A DNA stretch of 11,588 nucleotides from UBA1124 sp963933095 (GTDB lineage Bacteria > Pseudomonadota > Gammaproteobacteria > Pseudomonadales > Cellvibrionaceae). The translations under genes and the position numbers were made by a program. The stretch covers positions 1 to 11,588 of the forward strand of contig CAWVSV010000073.1 in NCBI GenBank assembly GCA_963933095.1, read 5' to 3'. The first letter of the stretch is position 1. Each line of letters opens with the position of its first letter. The notes under the pieces were generated by a model that was not told where the DNA came from, did not search any database, and saw only the letters and a program-made list of their open reading frames with translations. Positions 1 through 6,709 of this stretch are shown piece after piece.

Positions 1-1220
1 GTCTCGGCATCTTGGGAATAGGTAACACGAATGCACTCGCGGCTGTGTCGCCAGTCGGGGTCGTTAAGACCTGGGAAAAAATGATGCCCCGATACCACTA
101 GCACGCCACGAGATTTTAAGCGCTGATAGAGCTGCTCTGAATCTATCGGCAGCCCTTCAAACCAAAGCCACAGAAATATGGCGCCCTCGGGTTTATGAAT
201 TCGCCAAGGCAAATCACCCAGATAACGCCGAAACAGCCCCAAAGCCAACTCAGCCTTGACCTGATAAAAAGGCTTAATATACTGGCGGCTAATCTTTAAC
301 AGGCTCTTGTCGCGACACAAACCGCTCGCCAATGCTGGCCCCACGTTGCCACACGCCAAACTTAAAATAGTATTGGCACTGGCAAAAGCACTAATAACTT
401 CTTCACTGGCAATAACAATTCCGGTGCGCACGCCGGGCAAACCCAGCTTGGATAAACTCAGCACCATAATGGTATTGTCATTCCACAGCGGCTCGGCCTC
501 GGTAAAAATAATATTCGGGAAAGGCGTACCGTAAGCGCCGTCGATAATCAGCGGGATACCCGCCTTGCGCGCCAGACTGTCGAGATGATGCATCTCTTCA
601 TCGGTCAGTACATTGCCGGTGGGGTTGGTGGGCCGCGACACGCACAAGGCACCACAACTATCATCAATATTCAGCGCGTCAAAATCGACTCGATATTTAA
701 ATAGATTATCGTCCAGCAGTTCTATATTGGGTTGAGTCGCGGCAAACATATCATCTTCTAGGCCCAAGTCTGCATAGCCCAAATATTCCGGTGCCAGCGG
801 TAACTGAATCTTGCGCTTACGGCCGTCACTATCGACCCCGGAAAATAGGTTAAACAACACAAAAAAGGCTGACTGGCTACCGTTGGATATGGCGATATTT
901 TTCTCGCTGATGGGCCAGTCAAATTCCTCGCGCAATAACAGAGCCAACTGTTCTAGGAGTTCTTCATCGCCTTGGGGTGACTGGTACACCCCCAACATTT
1001 TATGGCAGGCCTCCTTATCGTCAATTAATGTCTGCAATTGTTGGCGCAATACCGACTCGACTTCGGGTATGCGGCTAGGATTGCCGCCACCCATAAAGAT
1101 CATTTCGGGGTTTACCCTAAGCGCATCGCCTAAATCGGCCATTAACGAAACTATGCCGGCATCACCTTCACTGCCGAGACTGGTGCCGGCGAACTTATCG
1201 CCAAAGCGGGAGAATTTCAC
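1..1220 (-). CDS. avtA: Valine-pyruvate aminotransferase, C-terminus cut by window edge
   Basis: A PLP-dependent class I/II aminotransferase that moves the amino group between valine and pyruvate (alanine and 2-ketoisovalerate), acting in the cytoplasm. The frame is open for 406 codons without interruption and follows E. coli AvtA (about 417 residues, from memory) along its length. Visible landmarks are an N-terminal KFSRFGDKF, MGGGNPSRIPE near residue 40, SNGSQSAFF, LPLAPEYLGYADLGLE, SRPTNPTGN (substrate/PLP pocket), and SLSKLGLPG, whose lysine at about residue 258 should form the Schiff base. HKPEGAIFLWLWF and GHHFFPGL lie near the C-terminus. The start is GTG at 1220-1218 because it places KFSRFGDKF exactly at the family N-terminus; the ATG 17 nt upstream meets a stop after six codons. 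An AAGG lies about 10 nt before the GTG. Roughly the last 20 residues lie beyond position 1. It is last in the leftward gene block seen here. Confidence 0.95.
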   Translation of the reverse strand, partial: MKFSRFGDKFAGTSLGSEGDAGIVSLMADLGDALRVNPEMIFMGGGNPSRIPEVESVLRQQLQTLIDDKEACHKMLGVYQSPQGDEELLEQLALLLREEFDWPISEKNIAISNGSQSAFFVLFNLFSGVDSDGRKRKIQLPLAPEYLGYADLGLEDDMFAATQPNIELLDDNLFKYRVDFDALNIDDSCGALCVSRPTNPTGNVLTDEEMHHLDSLARKAGIPLIIDGAYGTPFPNIIFTEAEPLWNDNTIMVLSLSKLGLPGVRTGIVIASEEVISAFASANTILSLACGNVGPALASGLCRDKSLLKISRQYIKPFYQVKAELALGLFRRYLGDLPWRIHKPEGAIFLWLWFEGLPIDSEQLYQRLKSRGVLVVSGHHFFPGLNDPDWRHSRECIRVTYSQDAE

Positions 1221-1256
1221 AAGTTGATAACCTTCATAAATTCAATAAAAAATATT

Positions 1257-1433
1257 TTAACAGCTCAGCGAGCTTAAAAAATTATTGCGCAGCTGTAAAT
1301 TGGTATCGATATGCATAGCAGATCGGCGATAAAAATGACCAGAAATGGCCGCAATAGAGGGCTTTTGGGTAATAGCACAATGATCACCAGTTCGCTCTAA
1401 AGCCGTCACGGGAGAATCATAATTTGTGACCAT
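1257..1433 (-). CDS. Doubtful 58-codon hypothetical ORF between lipoprotein gene and avtA
   Basis: An open frame in the gap of about 260 bp between the thioredoxin-like lipoprotein gene and avtA, on the same strand as both. An ATG at 1433-1431 is preceded by GAAGGGA about 12 nt upstream; a TTG at 1445 would add four codons but leaves almost no spacing to that motif. The product is about 58 residues, hydrophilic, with one Cys early and one as the last residue, and has no membrane segment or motif I recognise. The 3' end overlaps a short inverted repeat (AGCTC-GCT-GAGCT) followed by an A/T-rich run, which could instead be a weak terminator. It may be a small orphan gene or simply an unstopped stretch of intergenic DNA, and I lean to the latter. 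Otherwise the 1221-1482 gap shows nothing I can name. Confidence 0.22.
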   Translation of the reverse strand: MVTNYDSPVTALERTGDHCAITQKPSIAAISGHFYRRSAMHIDTNLQLRNNFLSSLSC

Positions 1434-1482
1434 GGTGTGAATCAATCCCTTCGTATTTGTGCCTTTAATGTCGGCTATGAGC

Positions 1483-2001
1483 CTATTCAGCCGAGCGCAT
1501 TAACTGTTTTGCCTGAGTTAAGGCAACAGACAGGGTTTGCTGAGTTTGCGGTCCCAACAGGGTGGCCACCCACTGACCTTGGGCACTGATGATATACGTG
1601 GTCGGCAAACCTTTGGGTCTGGGCAGTTGCCAGTGGCTCTCTAGCGCGCGACTTGAAGGCGTATCCAGTACACCAAACTCAATATTCAGCTGAGCCGCCT
1701 GGGTCTGCAATTCAGACACTGAATGCACACCGGTAAAGACATCAAAGTTAACCCCCAGCATGACAACTTGATGGCTTTGCGTAAAAGCGTTTAGCTCGGG
1801 AATTTCTTCATGGCAGGGCTTACACCAGGGGGCCCAATAATTGATGAACAATAACGGTTTGGCGCTCACATCGACAGCGGTACCGTTAATAAGAAATAGC
1901 TTGGGTGAATCTGCTACCGAAAAACAGCCTGTCAGTAGCAGCGCTAATAAGACGGTAACAAGTGCTGTGCAAAACCGACCGCCGCCGAGCTTAAGCGTCA
2001 T
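1483..2001 (-). CDS. TlpA/ResA-like thioredoxin-fold lipoprotein
   Basis: A predicted envelope lipoprotein with a thioredoxin fold, probably reducing or exchanging disulfides in periplasmic proteins. The product is 172 residues. After a short basic N-terminus, a hydrophobic stretch (about 11-22) leads to the lipobox LLTGC with Cys26 as the lipidation site. The mature part carries WAPWCKPC, giving redox cysteines 60 and 63, and the cis-proline loop GLPTTY (Pro133), in the order expected for TlpA/ResA/DsbE-type proteins. The frame stays open upstream to about 2289, but that part lies inside yihY and reads as a shadow. The ATG at 2001-1999 gives a proper signal peptide. This start lies inside the last codons of yihY (11-bp overlap), with AAGG immediately before it and GGTGG further upstream, so translation is probably coupled to yihY. 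The client proteins are unknown. P. aeruginosa also has a thioredoxin-like gene close to its yihY homologue, as I recall. Confidence 0.88.
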   Translation of the reverse strand: MTLKLGGGRFCTALVTVLLALLLTGCFSVADSPKLFLINGTAVDVSAKPLLFINYWAPWCKPCHEEIPELNAFTQSHQVVMLGVNFDVFTGVHSVSELQTQAAQLNIEFGVLDTPSSRALESHWQLPRPKGLPTTYIISAQGQWVATLLGPQTQQTLSVALTQAKQLMRSAE

Positions 2002-3298
2002 CCTTAGCACCACCGTTATCCACCTCGGGCAGCATTTCCAGCCTCTCACTATCACGGGCATAGTCAGTGCTGTCGGTCCCACCCTCATCCACCATTGCAA
2101 ATAACTCGCCAATAGATATCTCAAACTGCTTGTCAACACACTGATCGATGGCCAGCAGGCGTCCGCCCATGGCGGAAAACCAAGGAAAAACTTGTAAATG
2201 TTCGCTGACGTTGGGCATCTGCGCAGGCATGTCGATAATGTCGGCCAGCTGCCGCAAGGATGTATGGCCGAGATCACGACAGAGGACATAGTTGTCGGTC
2301 TGGGTCAGCGCAATAACCTTGTGCTCTAATAGCTGCACACGCAACAACTGCCACTGATCCACATCCAAACCCAGCTTCCACAATGCGTTAACCTTAAGTT
2401 GCTCGCCCTTATCGAGACGCTGATGAAACTCCCACAGCACTAACAGCGCCGCGACTAAGTTTGGATGCCGACGGCCACTAGAAACCACCTTAAAAGCGGT
2501 CAGTGAGCGCACGGTTACAGCGCCGCCCAGTACGATCATCCATGAGATGTAAATCCACATCAAAAAGATCGGCACAGCAGCGAAGGCGCCATAGATCACA
2601 CCGTTAGAGGCATTAAACGACATGGCAACGCCAAAACCGGCTTTAAGTACCTCAAAACAAAAAGCGGTGGCAAAACCACCCGCAAGAGCGTGTTTAAAGG
2701 GCACTCGACAATTGGGCACAGCGGTAAAGATAAGCGTGAATATAGCGGTCGATAACAACAGCGGGAAGAATCGCAAAAACTTTAAAATACCCAGTTGGTC
2801 ATACTCGGTCACTGCCATTTGCAGCGTCACTAAATAACCGCTGACCGCTAAACCCACTCCGAGTAGCAAGGGTCCCAAGCTCAAAATAGCCCAGTAAAGC
2901 AAAAAACTTGGCAGACCTGAGCGCGGTTTTAATACCCCCCAAATACCGTTAAAAGCTTTCTCTATATTGCGCAGCATAAAGTAGGCGGTGGCGAACAAAA
3001 ACAACCCACCGACCCACGATAAGCTGCGCGCCTGATGCATAAAGGTAACGAGGTATTCCTGCACTTCCACGCCAGTTTCGGGCAACAAGTTGGAAAACAT
3101 CATCTCTTCAAGATCGCCACCCAGAGACTGAAATGCCGGTACCATAGAGAACACAGAGAACACCACCGTCAGCATCGGTACTATGGCAAACAACGTCATG
3201 TACGTGAGCGCTGCGGCATTTTTTTGGCACTCTTTGGCCAAGTATTGCTTGACTACATAGGGTAAAAAACGCAACAGAAAATTCGCCTTGTTATTCAT
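1991..3298 (-). CDS. yihY: YihY/BrkB family (UPF0761) inner membrane protein
   Basis: A polytopic inner-membrane protein of the YihY/BrkB family, once annotated as ribonuclease BN; its biochemical role is unsettled. The product is 435 residues. About six hydrophobic segments can be seen, near residues 28-52, 92-112, 132-157, 172-195, 203-225 and 235-262. Family-type stretches include KNAAALTYMTLFAIVPML and FGVAMSFNASNGVIYGAFAAVP (split here only by eye), plus MWIYISWMIVLGGAV. The remaining 165 or so residues form a soluble, acidic C-terminal domain, longer than E. coli YihY (about 290) but like the roughly 410-residue pseudomonad members as I remember them. The ATG at 3298-3296 is chosen over an upstream TTG at 3310 because GGGA lies about 7 nt before it. 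It heads the leftward block and overlaps the lipoprotein gene by 11 bp. It is divergent from the arsC-like gene across a 106-bp control region. Confidence 0.9.
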   Translation of the reverse strand: MNNKANFLLRFLPYVVKQYLAKECQKNAAALTYMTLFAIVPMLTVVFSVFSMVPAFQSLGGDLEEMMFSNLLPETGVEVQEYLVTFMHQARSLSWVGGLFLFATAYFMLRNIEKAFNGIWGVLKPRSGLPSFLLYWAILSLGPLLLGVGLAVSGYLVTLQMAVTEYDQLGILKFLRFFPLLLSTAIFTLIFTAVPNCRVPFKHALAGGFATAFCFEVLKAGFGVAMSFNASNGVIYGAFAAVPIFLMWIYISWMIVLGGAVTVRSLTAFKVVSSGRRHPNLVAALLVLWEFHQRLDKGEQLKVNALWKLGLDVDQWQLLRVQLLEHKVIALTQTDNYVLCRDLGHTSLRQLADIIDMPAQMPNVSEHLQVFPWFSAMGGRLLAIDQCVDKQFEISIGELFAMVDEGGTDSTDYARDSERLEMLPEVDNGGAKDDA

Positions 3299-3332
3299 TA
3301 CTTTTCCCAAAATTTAAACCGATAAATCTACG

Positions 3333-3361
3333 ATTGCACAAAACAGAGCATAGCGCGACAA
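3333..3361 (-). promoter_or_regulatory. Possible sigma-70 promoter for yihY
   Basis: On the minus strand, TTGTCG (3361-3356) and TGCAAT (3338-3333) are separated by exactly 17 bp. Each matches four of six consensus bases. Transcription would start near 3326, leaving a leader of about 28 nt before the yihY ATG. The spacing and position suit a promoter, but the hexamers are mediocre. Confidence 0.33.
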
Positions 3362-3364
3362 GCT

Positions 3365-3376
3365 CTATTACAATAG
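3365..3376. promoter_or_regulatory. Palindrome over a possible -10 box in the divergent region
   Basis: CTATT-AC-AATAG is a 12-bp inverted repeat (5-bp arms, 2-bp centre) roughly midway between the two divergent genes. It contains TACAAT (3369-3374), a five-of-six match to a sigma-70 -10 box reading toward the arsC-like gene, though I find no good -35 element 16-18 bp upstream. A regulator bound here could affect both directions. A short A/T-rich palindrome can also arise by chance. Confidence 0.25.
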
Positions 3377-3377
3377 C

Positions 3378-3399
3378 CCTCAATATTCACTATTTGAGG
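3378..3399 (+). promoter_or_regulatory. Leader hairpin pairing with the arsC-like Shine-Dalgarno
   Basis: CCTCAA (3378-3383) and TTGAGG (3394-3399) are perfect complements separated by 10 nt. The right arm contains GAGG, the only plausible Shine-Dalgarno, 5 nt before the ATG at 3405. If the RNA folds this way the ribosome site is partly hidden. Six base pairs with three G-C pairs and a 10-nt loop make a weak stem, so a regulatory role is an inference. Confidence 0.3.
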
Positions 3400-3404
3400 C
3401 ATCT

Positions 3405-3749
3405 ATGGTCAGTATCTATCACAATCCACGCTGTTCTAAATCTCGTCAAACGCTGGCGCTATTAGAAGATCGTGGTATCAGCCCTGATATAGTACTCTAC
3501 CTAGACACACCGCCCAGCTCAGCCGCGTTAAAGAAGCTGCTCAAACAACTGGGCATTAGCGCCCGAGCATTACTTCGCAAAGGCGAAGAGGCCTATAAAG
3601 CCAATAATTTAAAAGACCCGACCCTGAGCGATGATGTATTAATCGCGGCCATGACTGAGTACCCCAAGTTAATCGAGCGCCCGATTGTGATCGCTAACAA
3701 CAAAGCCGCTTTAGGCCGCCCGCCCGAAAATGTATTGGACATACTCTAA
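3405..3749 (+). CDS. arsC: ArsC-family protein (YfgD-like, glutaredoxin-type arsenate reductase fold)
   Basis: A 114-residue cytoplasmic protein of the glutaredoxin-coupled ArsC family. Its N-terminus YHNPRCSKSRQTL and its closing GRPPENVLDIL are nearly those of E. coli YfgD as I recall it. The arsenate reductase residues are all present: Cys10 in the NPRCSKSR loop, and arginines 58, 92 (in LIERPIV) and 105 (in AALGRPPE), matching Cys12, Arg60, Arg94 and Arg107 of plasmid R773 ArsC with a constant offset of two. Arsenate reduction is therefore chemically possible. However, no arsR, arsB or acr3 lies nearby, and YfgD-type paralogues sit in housekeeping loci near hda, so the physiological substrate is uncertain. 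The ATG at 3405 has GAGG 5 nt upstream. The stop codon overlaps the wrbA start by one base (TAATG), suggesting coupled translation. Confidence 0.93.
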   Translation: MVSIYHNPRCSKSRQTLALLEDRGISPDIVLYLDTPPSSAALKKLLKQLGISARALLRKGEEAYKANNLKDPTLSDDVLIAAMTEYPKLIERPIVIANNKAALGRPPENVLDIL

Positions 3750-4351
3750 TGACAGCATCAACGACACCTTACATTTTAGTTCTCTATTACAGCCGCTTTG
3801 GTGCCACTTTTGAGATGGCGCAACAGATCGCTCGCGGCGTTGAGCTGCAGGGGTTAGAGGCGCGTCTGCGCACAGTGCCCGCCGTGTCGCCGGTAACGGA
3901 AGCCACCGAGCCTGCGGTACCCAATGTTGGCGCCATATACTGCACTGAGGCCGACCTAAAACAGTGTGCCGGATTGATCCTTGGCAGCCCCACCCGGTTC
4001 GGCAATATGGCGGCGCCGTTGAAATATTTTATCGACGGCACCTCTAGCAGCTGGCTCGGCGGCGATTTAATCGATAAACCCGCGGCAGTATTTACTTCCA
4101 GCAGCAGTATGCATGGTGGTCAAGAAAGTACTCTATTGTCGATGATGCTGCCATTATTGCATCAGGGCATGCTCATTACCGGCCTACCCTACTCAGAGCA
4201 GGCACTAACACGCACCCAAACCGGCGGAACTCCCTATGGCGCTTCGCATGTTGCGGGGGCAGAATCGGATAAAGTCTTAAGTGATGATGAGATTGTGCTC
4301 TGTAAAGCGTTAGGGCAGCGTGTCGCCAAGATCGCCAGCGCTCTGGTTTAA
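3749..4351 (+). CDS. wrbA: WrbA-type NAD(P)H:quinone oxidoreductase
   Basis: A flavodoxin-fold FMN enzyme that reduces quinones by two electrons at the expense of NAD(P)H, avoiding semiquinone radicals in the cytosol. The length of 200 residues is normal for the family. The FMN phosphate loop is SRFGAT (15-20) following the first beta strand. GSPTRFGNMAAPLKYFIDGT (79-98) is the second flavin-contacting segment. SSSSMHGGQESTL (117-129) corresponds to the TASQHGGQE-type loop that distinguishes WrbA from plain flavodoxins, and GGTPYGASHVAG follows near 159-170. The start codon shares a base with the arsC-like stop, and no separate Shine-Dalgarno is evident. Tight ArsC-like/WrbA pairing also occurs in pseudomonads, from memory. 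Confidence 0.95.
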   Translation: MTASTTPYILVLYYSRFGATFEMAQQIARGVELQGLEARLRTVPAVSPVTEATEPAVPNVGAIYCTEADLKQCAGLILGSPTRFGNMAAPLKYFIDGTSSSWLGGDLIDKPAAVFTSSSSMHGGQESTLLSMMLPLLHQGMLITGLPYSEQALTRTQTGGTPYGASHVAGAESDKVLSDDEIVLCKALGQRVAKIASALV

Positions 4352-4373
4352 TTCATTAAGAGAGTCGAATGTT

Positions 4374-4772
4374 ATGAAAACAGCACAGATCAATAATTTG
4401 CGAATTAAACTGAAAATTGCCCTAGGTACTAGCCTGCTCAGCTACGCAGCTCTTATGCTATTAATTGCCGCTGGCAATATTTTTCAGCCAGACGGCTCGG
4501 TTAAATACTGGCTGCTGCAGAGTATTCCACTGCTCATTTTTGTGCCCGGTATCCTGCAGCGCCGTTTTCGCACCTACAGCTGGATCTGCTTTGTAGTGCT
4601 GATCTATTTTATTCACTATGCCGATAAACTCAGCACTGACCCTGGCAGCATTATTAATTGGGCCGGAATATTCCTGACCGTGATGTTGTTTAACGGCGCC
4701 ATGTTTACCAGTCGTTGGATGCAATACTTCACCCTAGAACAAGAACAAAGCTCAGCAGAAAAGGACGATTAA
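4374..4772 (+). CDS. DUF2069 small inner membrane protein
   Basis: A 132-residue protein with four hydrophobic segments, approximately residues 15-35, 45-61, 68-83 and 93-112. The N-terminus is basic (RIKLK), RRFR follows the second segment, and the tail is acidic (EQEQSSAEKDD). The position immediately after wrbA, the size and the topology fit the DUF2069 family, whose function is unknown; I rely on this context and not on a diagnostic motif. The frame opens earlier, at a GTG at 4320 inside wrbA. I place the start at ATG 4374, since AAGAGAG lies about 9-15 nt before it and the protein then begins close to its first membrane segment. A nearer ATG at 4369 stops at once. It ends 3 nt before sppA. 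Confidence 0.82.
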   Translation: MKTAQINNLRIKLKIALGTSLLSYAALMLLIAAGNIFQPDGSVKYWLLQSIPLLIFVPGILQRRFRTYSWICFVVLIYFIHYADKLSTDPGSIINWAGIFLTVMLFNGAMFTSRWMQYFTLEQEQSSAEKDD

Positions 4773-4775
4773 ATA

Positions 4776-6656
4776 ATGGCATATGTGCAGCCGCATGAAT
4801 CGACACAACAACGCCCGGGACTAATAGGGCGTTGCTTTAATGCTATCTGGAATATCTACACTTGGCTTCGTAACGCGCTATTTAATATTTTATTTCTGCT
4901 GATCATCATCATCATATTCGGAGCCATTAGCACCGACGATACTGATGCTCTGCCCGATGCAGCGGCGTTGCGCATAGCACCGAGTGGTTTTCTGGTCGAC
5001 CAGCGCAGTTATACCGACCCTGTGACGCAAGTGCTGCAGCAGAACAGCCCCGACCAAATAGAAACCCTAGTGCGTGATGTTACCCGCGCCATCGACGCCG
5101 CCGCAACGGACCCGCGCATCACCGGCATAGTGCTGGAACCAAGCTATTTATTGGGTGGCGGCATCAGTAAGCTCAACGAAATTGGCCAGGCACTACTGCG
5201 TTTTAAACAATCGGGCAAACCTATTATTGCTATTGGCGATACCTATAGCCAAGACCAGTACTACTTGGCCAGCTTCGCCGATGAAATTCATTTACACCCG
5301 CAGGGCTCATTGTTTTTAACCGGCTATGGCAGTTACCGCAACTACTACAAAAGCGCGCTGGATAAACTAGAAATTAGTTACCATATTTTTAAAGTGGGCA
5401 CCTATAAAGATTTTGTCGAGCCCTATATTCGCGATAATATGTCCGCCGCTTCAAAAGAACACAACGGTCAGTGGCTACAAGAGCTGTGGGCTATGTACAC
5501 CGCGCAGGTTGAAACTAGGCGCGCATTGAGCCCCGACACAGTAAACAACTACATTAACAATATTGACCAGAAAATGGCCGCGGCCAGCGGCAACAGCGCC
5601 CAGCTAGCGCTCGATATTGGTTTGGTTGACCGGCTCAGCGACCGTCAGAAAACGCTGCTACGGCTGCAAGAGAAATTTGGTCTGAACGACGAGGAGCAGA
5701 GTTACGCCGCTATCCAACTCAATGACTACAACGATTTACTTGATCTGAACACATCCGCTTATGGCGATAAAGTCGGGCTTATTGTCGCCTCGGGGACAAT
5801 TTTGGACGGCGTACATCCTGAGGGCACCATCGGCGGCGACAGCCTCGCACAGTTATTTCGCGATGCCCGTCAAGACCATGATATTAAAGCCCTAGTCCTG
5901 CGAATAGACTCCGGCGGTGGCAGCGCTTTTGCTTCGGAGATTATTCGCGAGCAGATACAAGTCAGCCGTGACCAAGGCATGCCGGTGATAGTTTCCATGG
6001 GCAGTGTGGCGGCCTCCGGTGGCTACTGGATAGCCACCGCCAGCGATAAAGTCTTTGCTACCCCCGCCACTATTACCGGATCTATTGGCGTTTTTGGCGC
6101 CTTTCCAACCCTAGAAAACACCCTAGGCAACCTCGGCATTTACACCGATGGCCTCGGCACCACCAAACTCGCCGGCAGCATGCGCCTCGACAGACCGCTG
6201 TCGCCACTGGCCGCCAATGTTATTCAGCAGGGGGTAGAGCATATCTACGGCAATTTTATTAACCTAGTCGCCAGCGCACGCCAATCGACCCCAGAGGCCA
6301 TAGATAACATCGCTCAGGGCCGTGTATGGAGCGGTCTGGCTGCCCAAAAAATCAATTTGGTTGACGAGCTGGGCTATCTCGACGACGCCATCAAAGCCGC
6401 CGCAGAACTTGCCAATCTTAGAAATTATAAAGTATTCGAGGTGCGTAAGACGCTGTCCCCTACCGAGGAATTTTTGCAACAACTGGCCACGGCCGATAGC
6501 GTGCGGTCTCTGGCGCCCAAGCAGTTGATCAACAGCTTTGCCCCTGCCAGCCTACGCCACGCATTAGCGCCTATTATTGAACCCTTTAAACAGTTCGATG
6601 CGATGAACGATCCACGCGGGGTTTATGTGCAATGTACTGGCTGCGTAGCCCCTTGA
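4776..6656 (+). CDS. sppA: Signal peptide peptidase SppA, 67K type
   Basis: A membrane-anchored serine/lysine protease that degrades cleaved signal peptides and other short hydrophobic segments in the envelope. At 626 residues it is the duplicated long form (E. coli SppA is 618). One N-terminal transmembrane helix (about 34-51, with a run of isoleucines) anchors two tandem SppA/ClpP-crotonase-like domains. The general-base lysine is in KVGTYKDFVEPYIRDNMS (Lys211, aligning with E. coli Lys209). The nucleophile is in SVAASGGYWIATASD (Ser414, aligning with Ser409), after the glycine-rich RIDSGGGSAFASE. TITGSIGVFG follows. The C-terminus ends in QCTGCVAP, and my memory is that long SppA proteins share such a terminal CxxC. 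The ATG at 4776 has AAGGA 10 nt upstream and sits 3 nt after the DUF2069 stop, so it is probably cotranscribed. It appears complete and active. Confidence 0.96.
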   Translation: MAYVQPHESTQQRPGLIGRCFNAIWNIYTWLRNALFNILFLLIIIIIFGAISTDDTDALPDAAALRIAPSGFLVDQRSYTDPVTQVLQQNSPDQIETLVRDVTRAIDAAATDPRITGIVLEPSYLLGGGISKLNEIGQALLRFKQSGKPIIAIGDTYSQDQYYLASFADEIHLHPQGSLFLTGYGSYRNYYKSALDKLEISYHIFKVGTYKDFVEPYIRDNMSAASKEHNGQWLQELWAMYTAQVETRRALSPDTVNNYINNIDQKMAAASGNSAQLALDIGLVDRLSDRQKTLLRLQEKFGLNDEEQSYAAIQLNDYNDLLDLNTSAYGDKVGLIVASGTILDGVHPEGTIGGDSLAQLFRDARQDHDIKALVLRIDSGGGSAFASEIIREQIQVSRDQGMPVIVSMGSVAASGGYWIATASDKVFATPATITGSIGVFGAFPTLENTLGNLGIYTDGLGTTKLAGSMRLDRPLSPLAANVIQQGVEHIYGNFINLVASARQSTPEAIDNIAQGRVWSGLAAQKINLVDELGYLDDAIKAAAELANLRNYKVFEVRKTLSPTEEFLQQLATADSVRSLAPKQLINSFAPASLRHALAPIIEPFKQFDAMNDPRGVYVQCTGCVAP

Positions 6657-6709
6657 TATAACACCTTGTAGACAATAAATTTTACCATCAATAAACATAG
6701 ATTAAGTTA

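Noticed and set aside
811..1227. Plus-strand open frame of 138 codons.
   Set aside because: It is antisense to avtA, whose frame shows uninterrupted family similarity across the same bases.
2002..2289. An extended N-terminus for the thioredoxin-like lipoprotein, giving 268 residues.
   Set aside because: The extra part lies entirely in another frame of yihY and would bury the signal peptide and lipobox. The ATG at 2001 gives a normal lipoprotein.
3405..4351. Arsenic resistance operon.
   Set aside because: The ArsC-like protein has the reductase residues, but no arsR, arsB, acr3 or arsH is next to it, and the paralogue type and location match the housekeeping YfgD locus.
6657..6709. A separate promoter for the antiporter gene.
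   Set aside because: TTGTAG is present, but no acceptable -10 box lies 16-18 bp downstream, so I did not list it.
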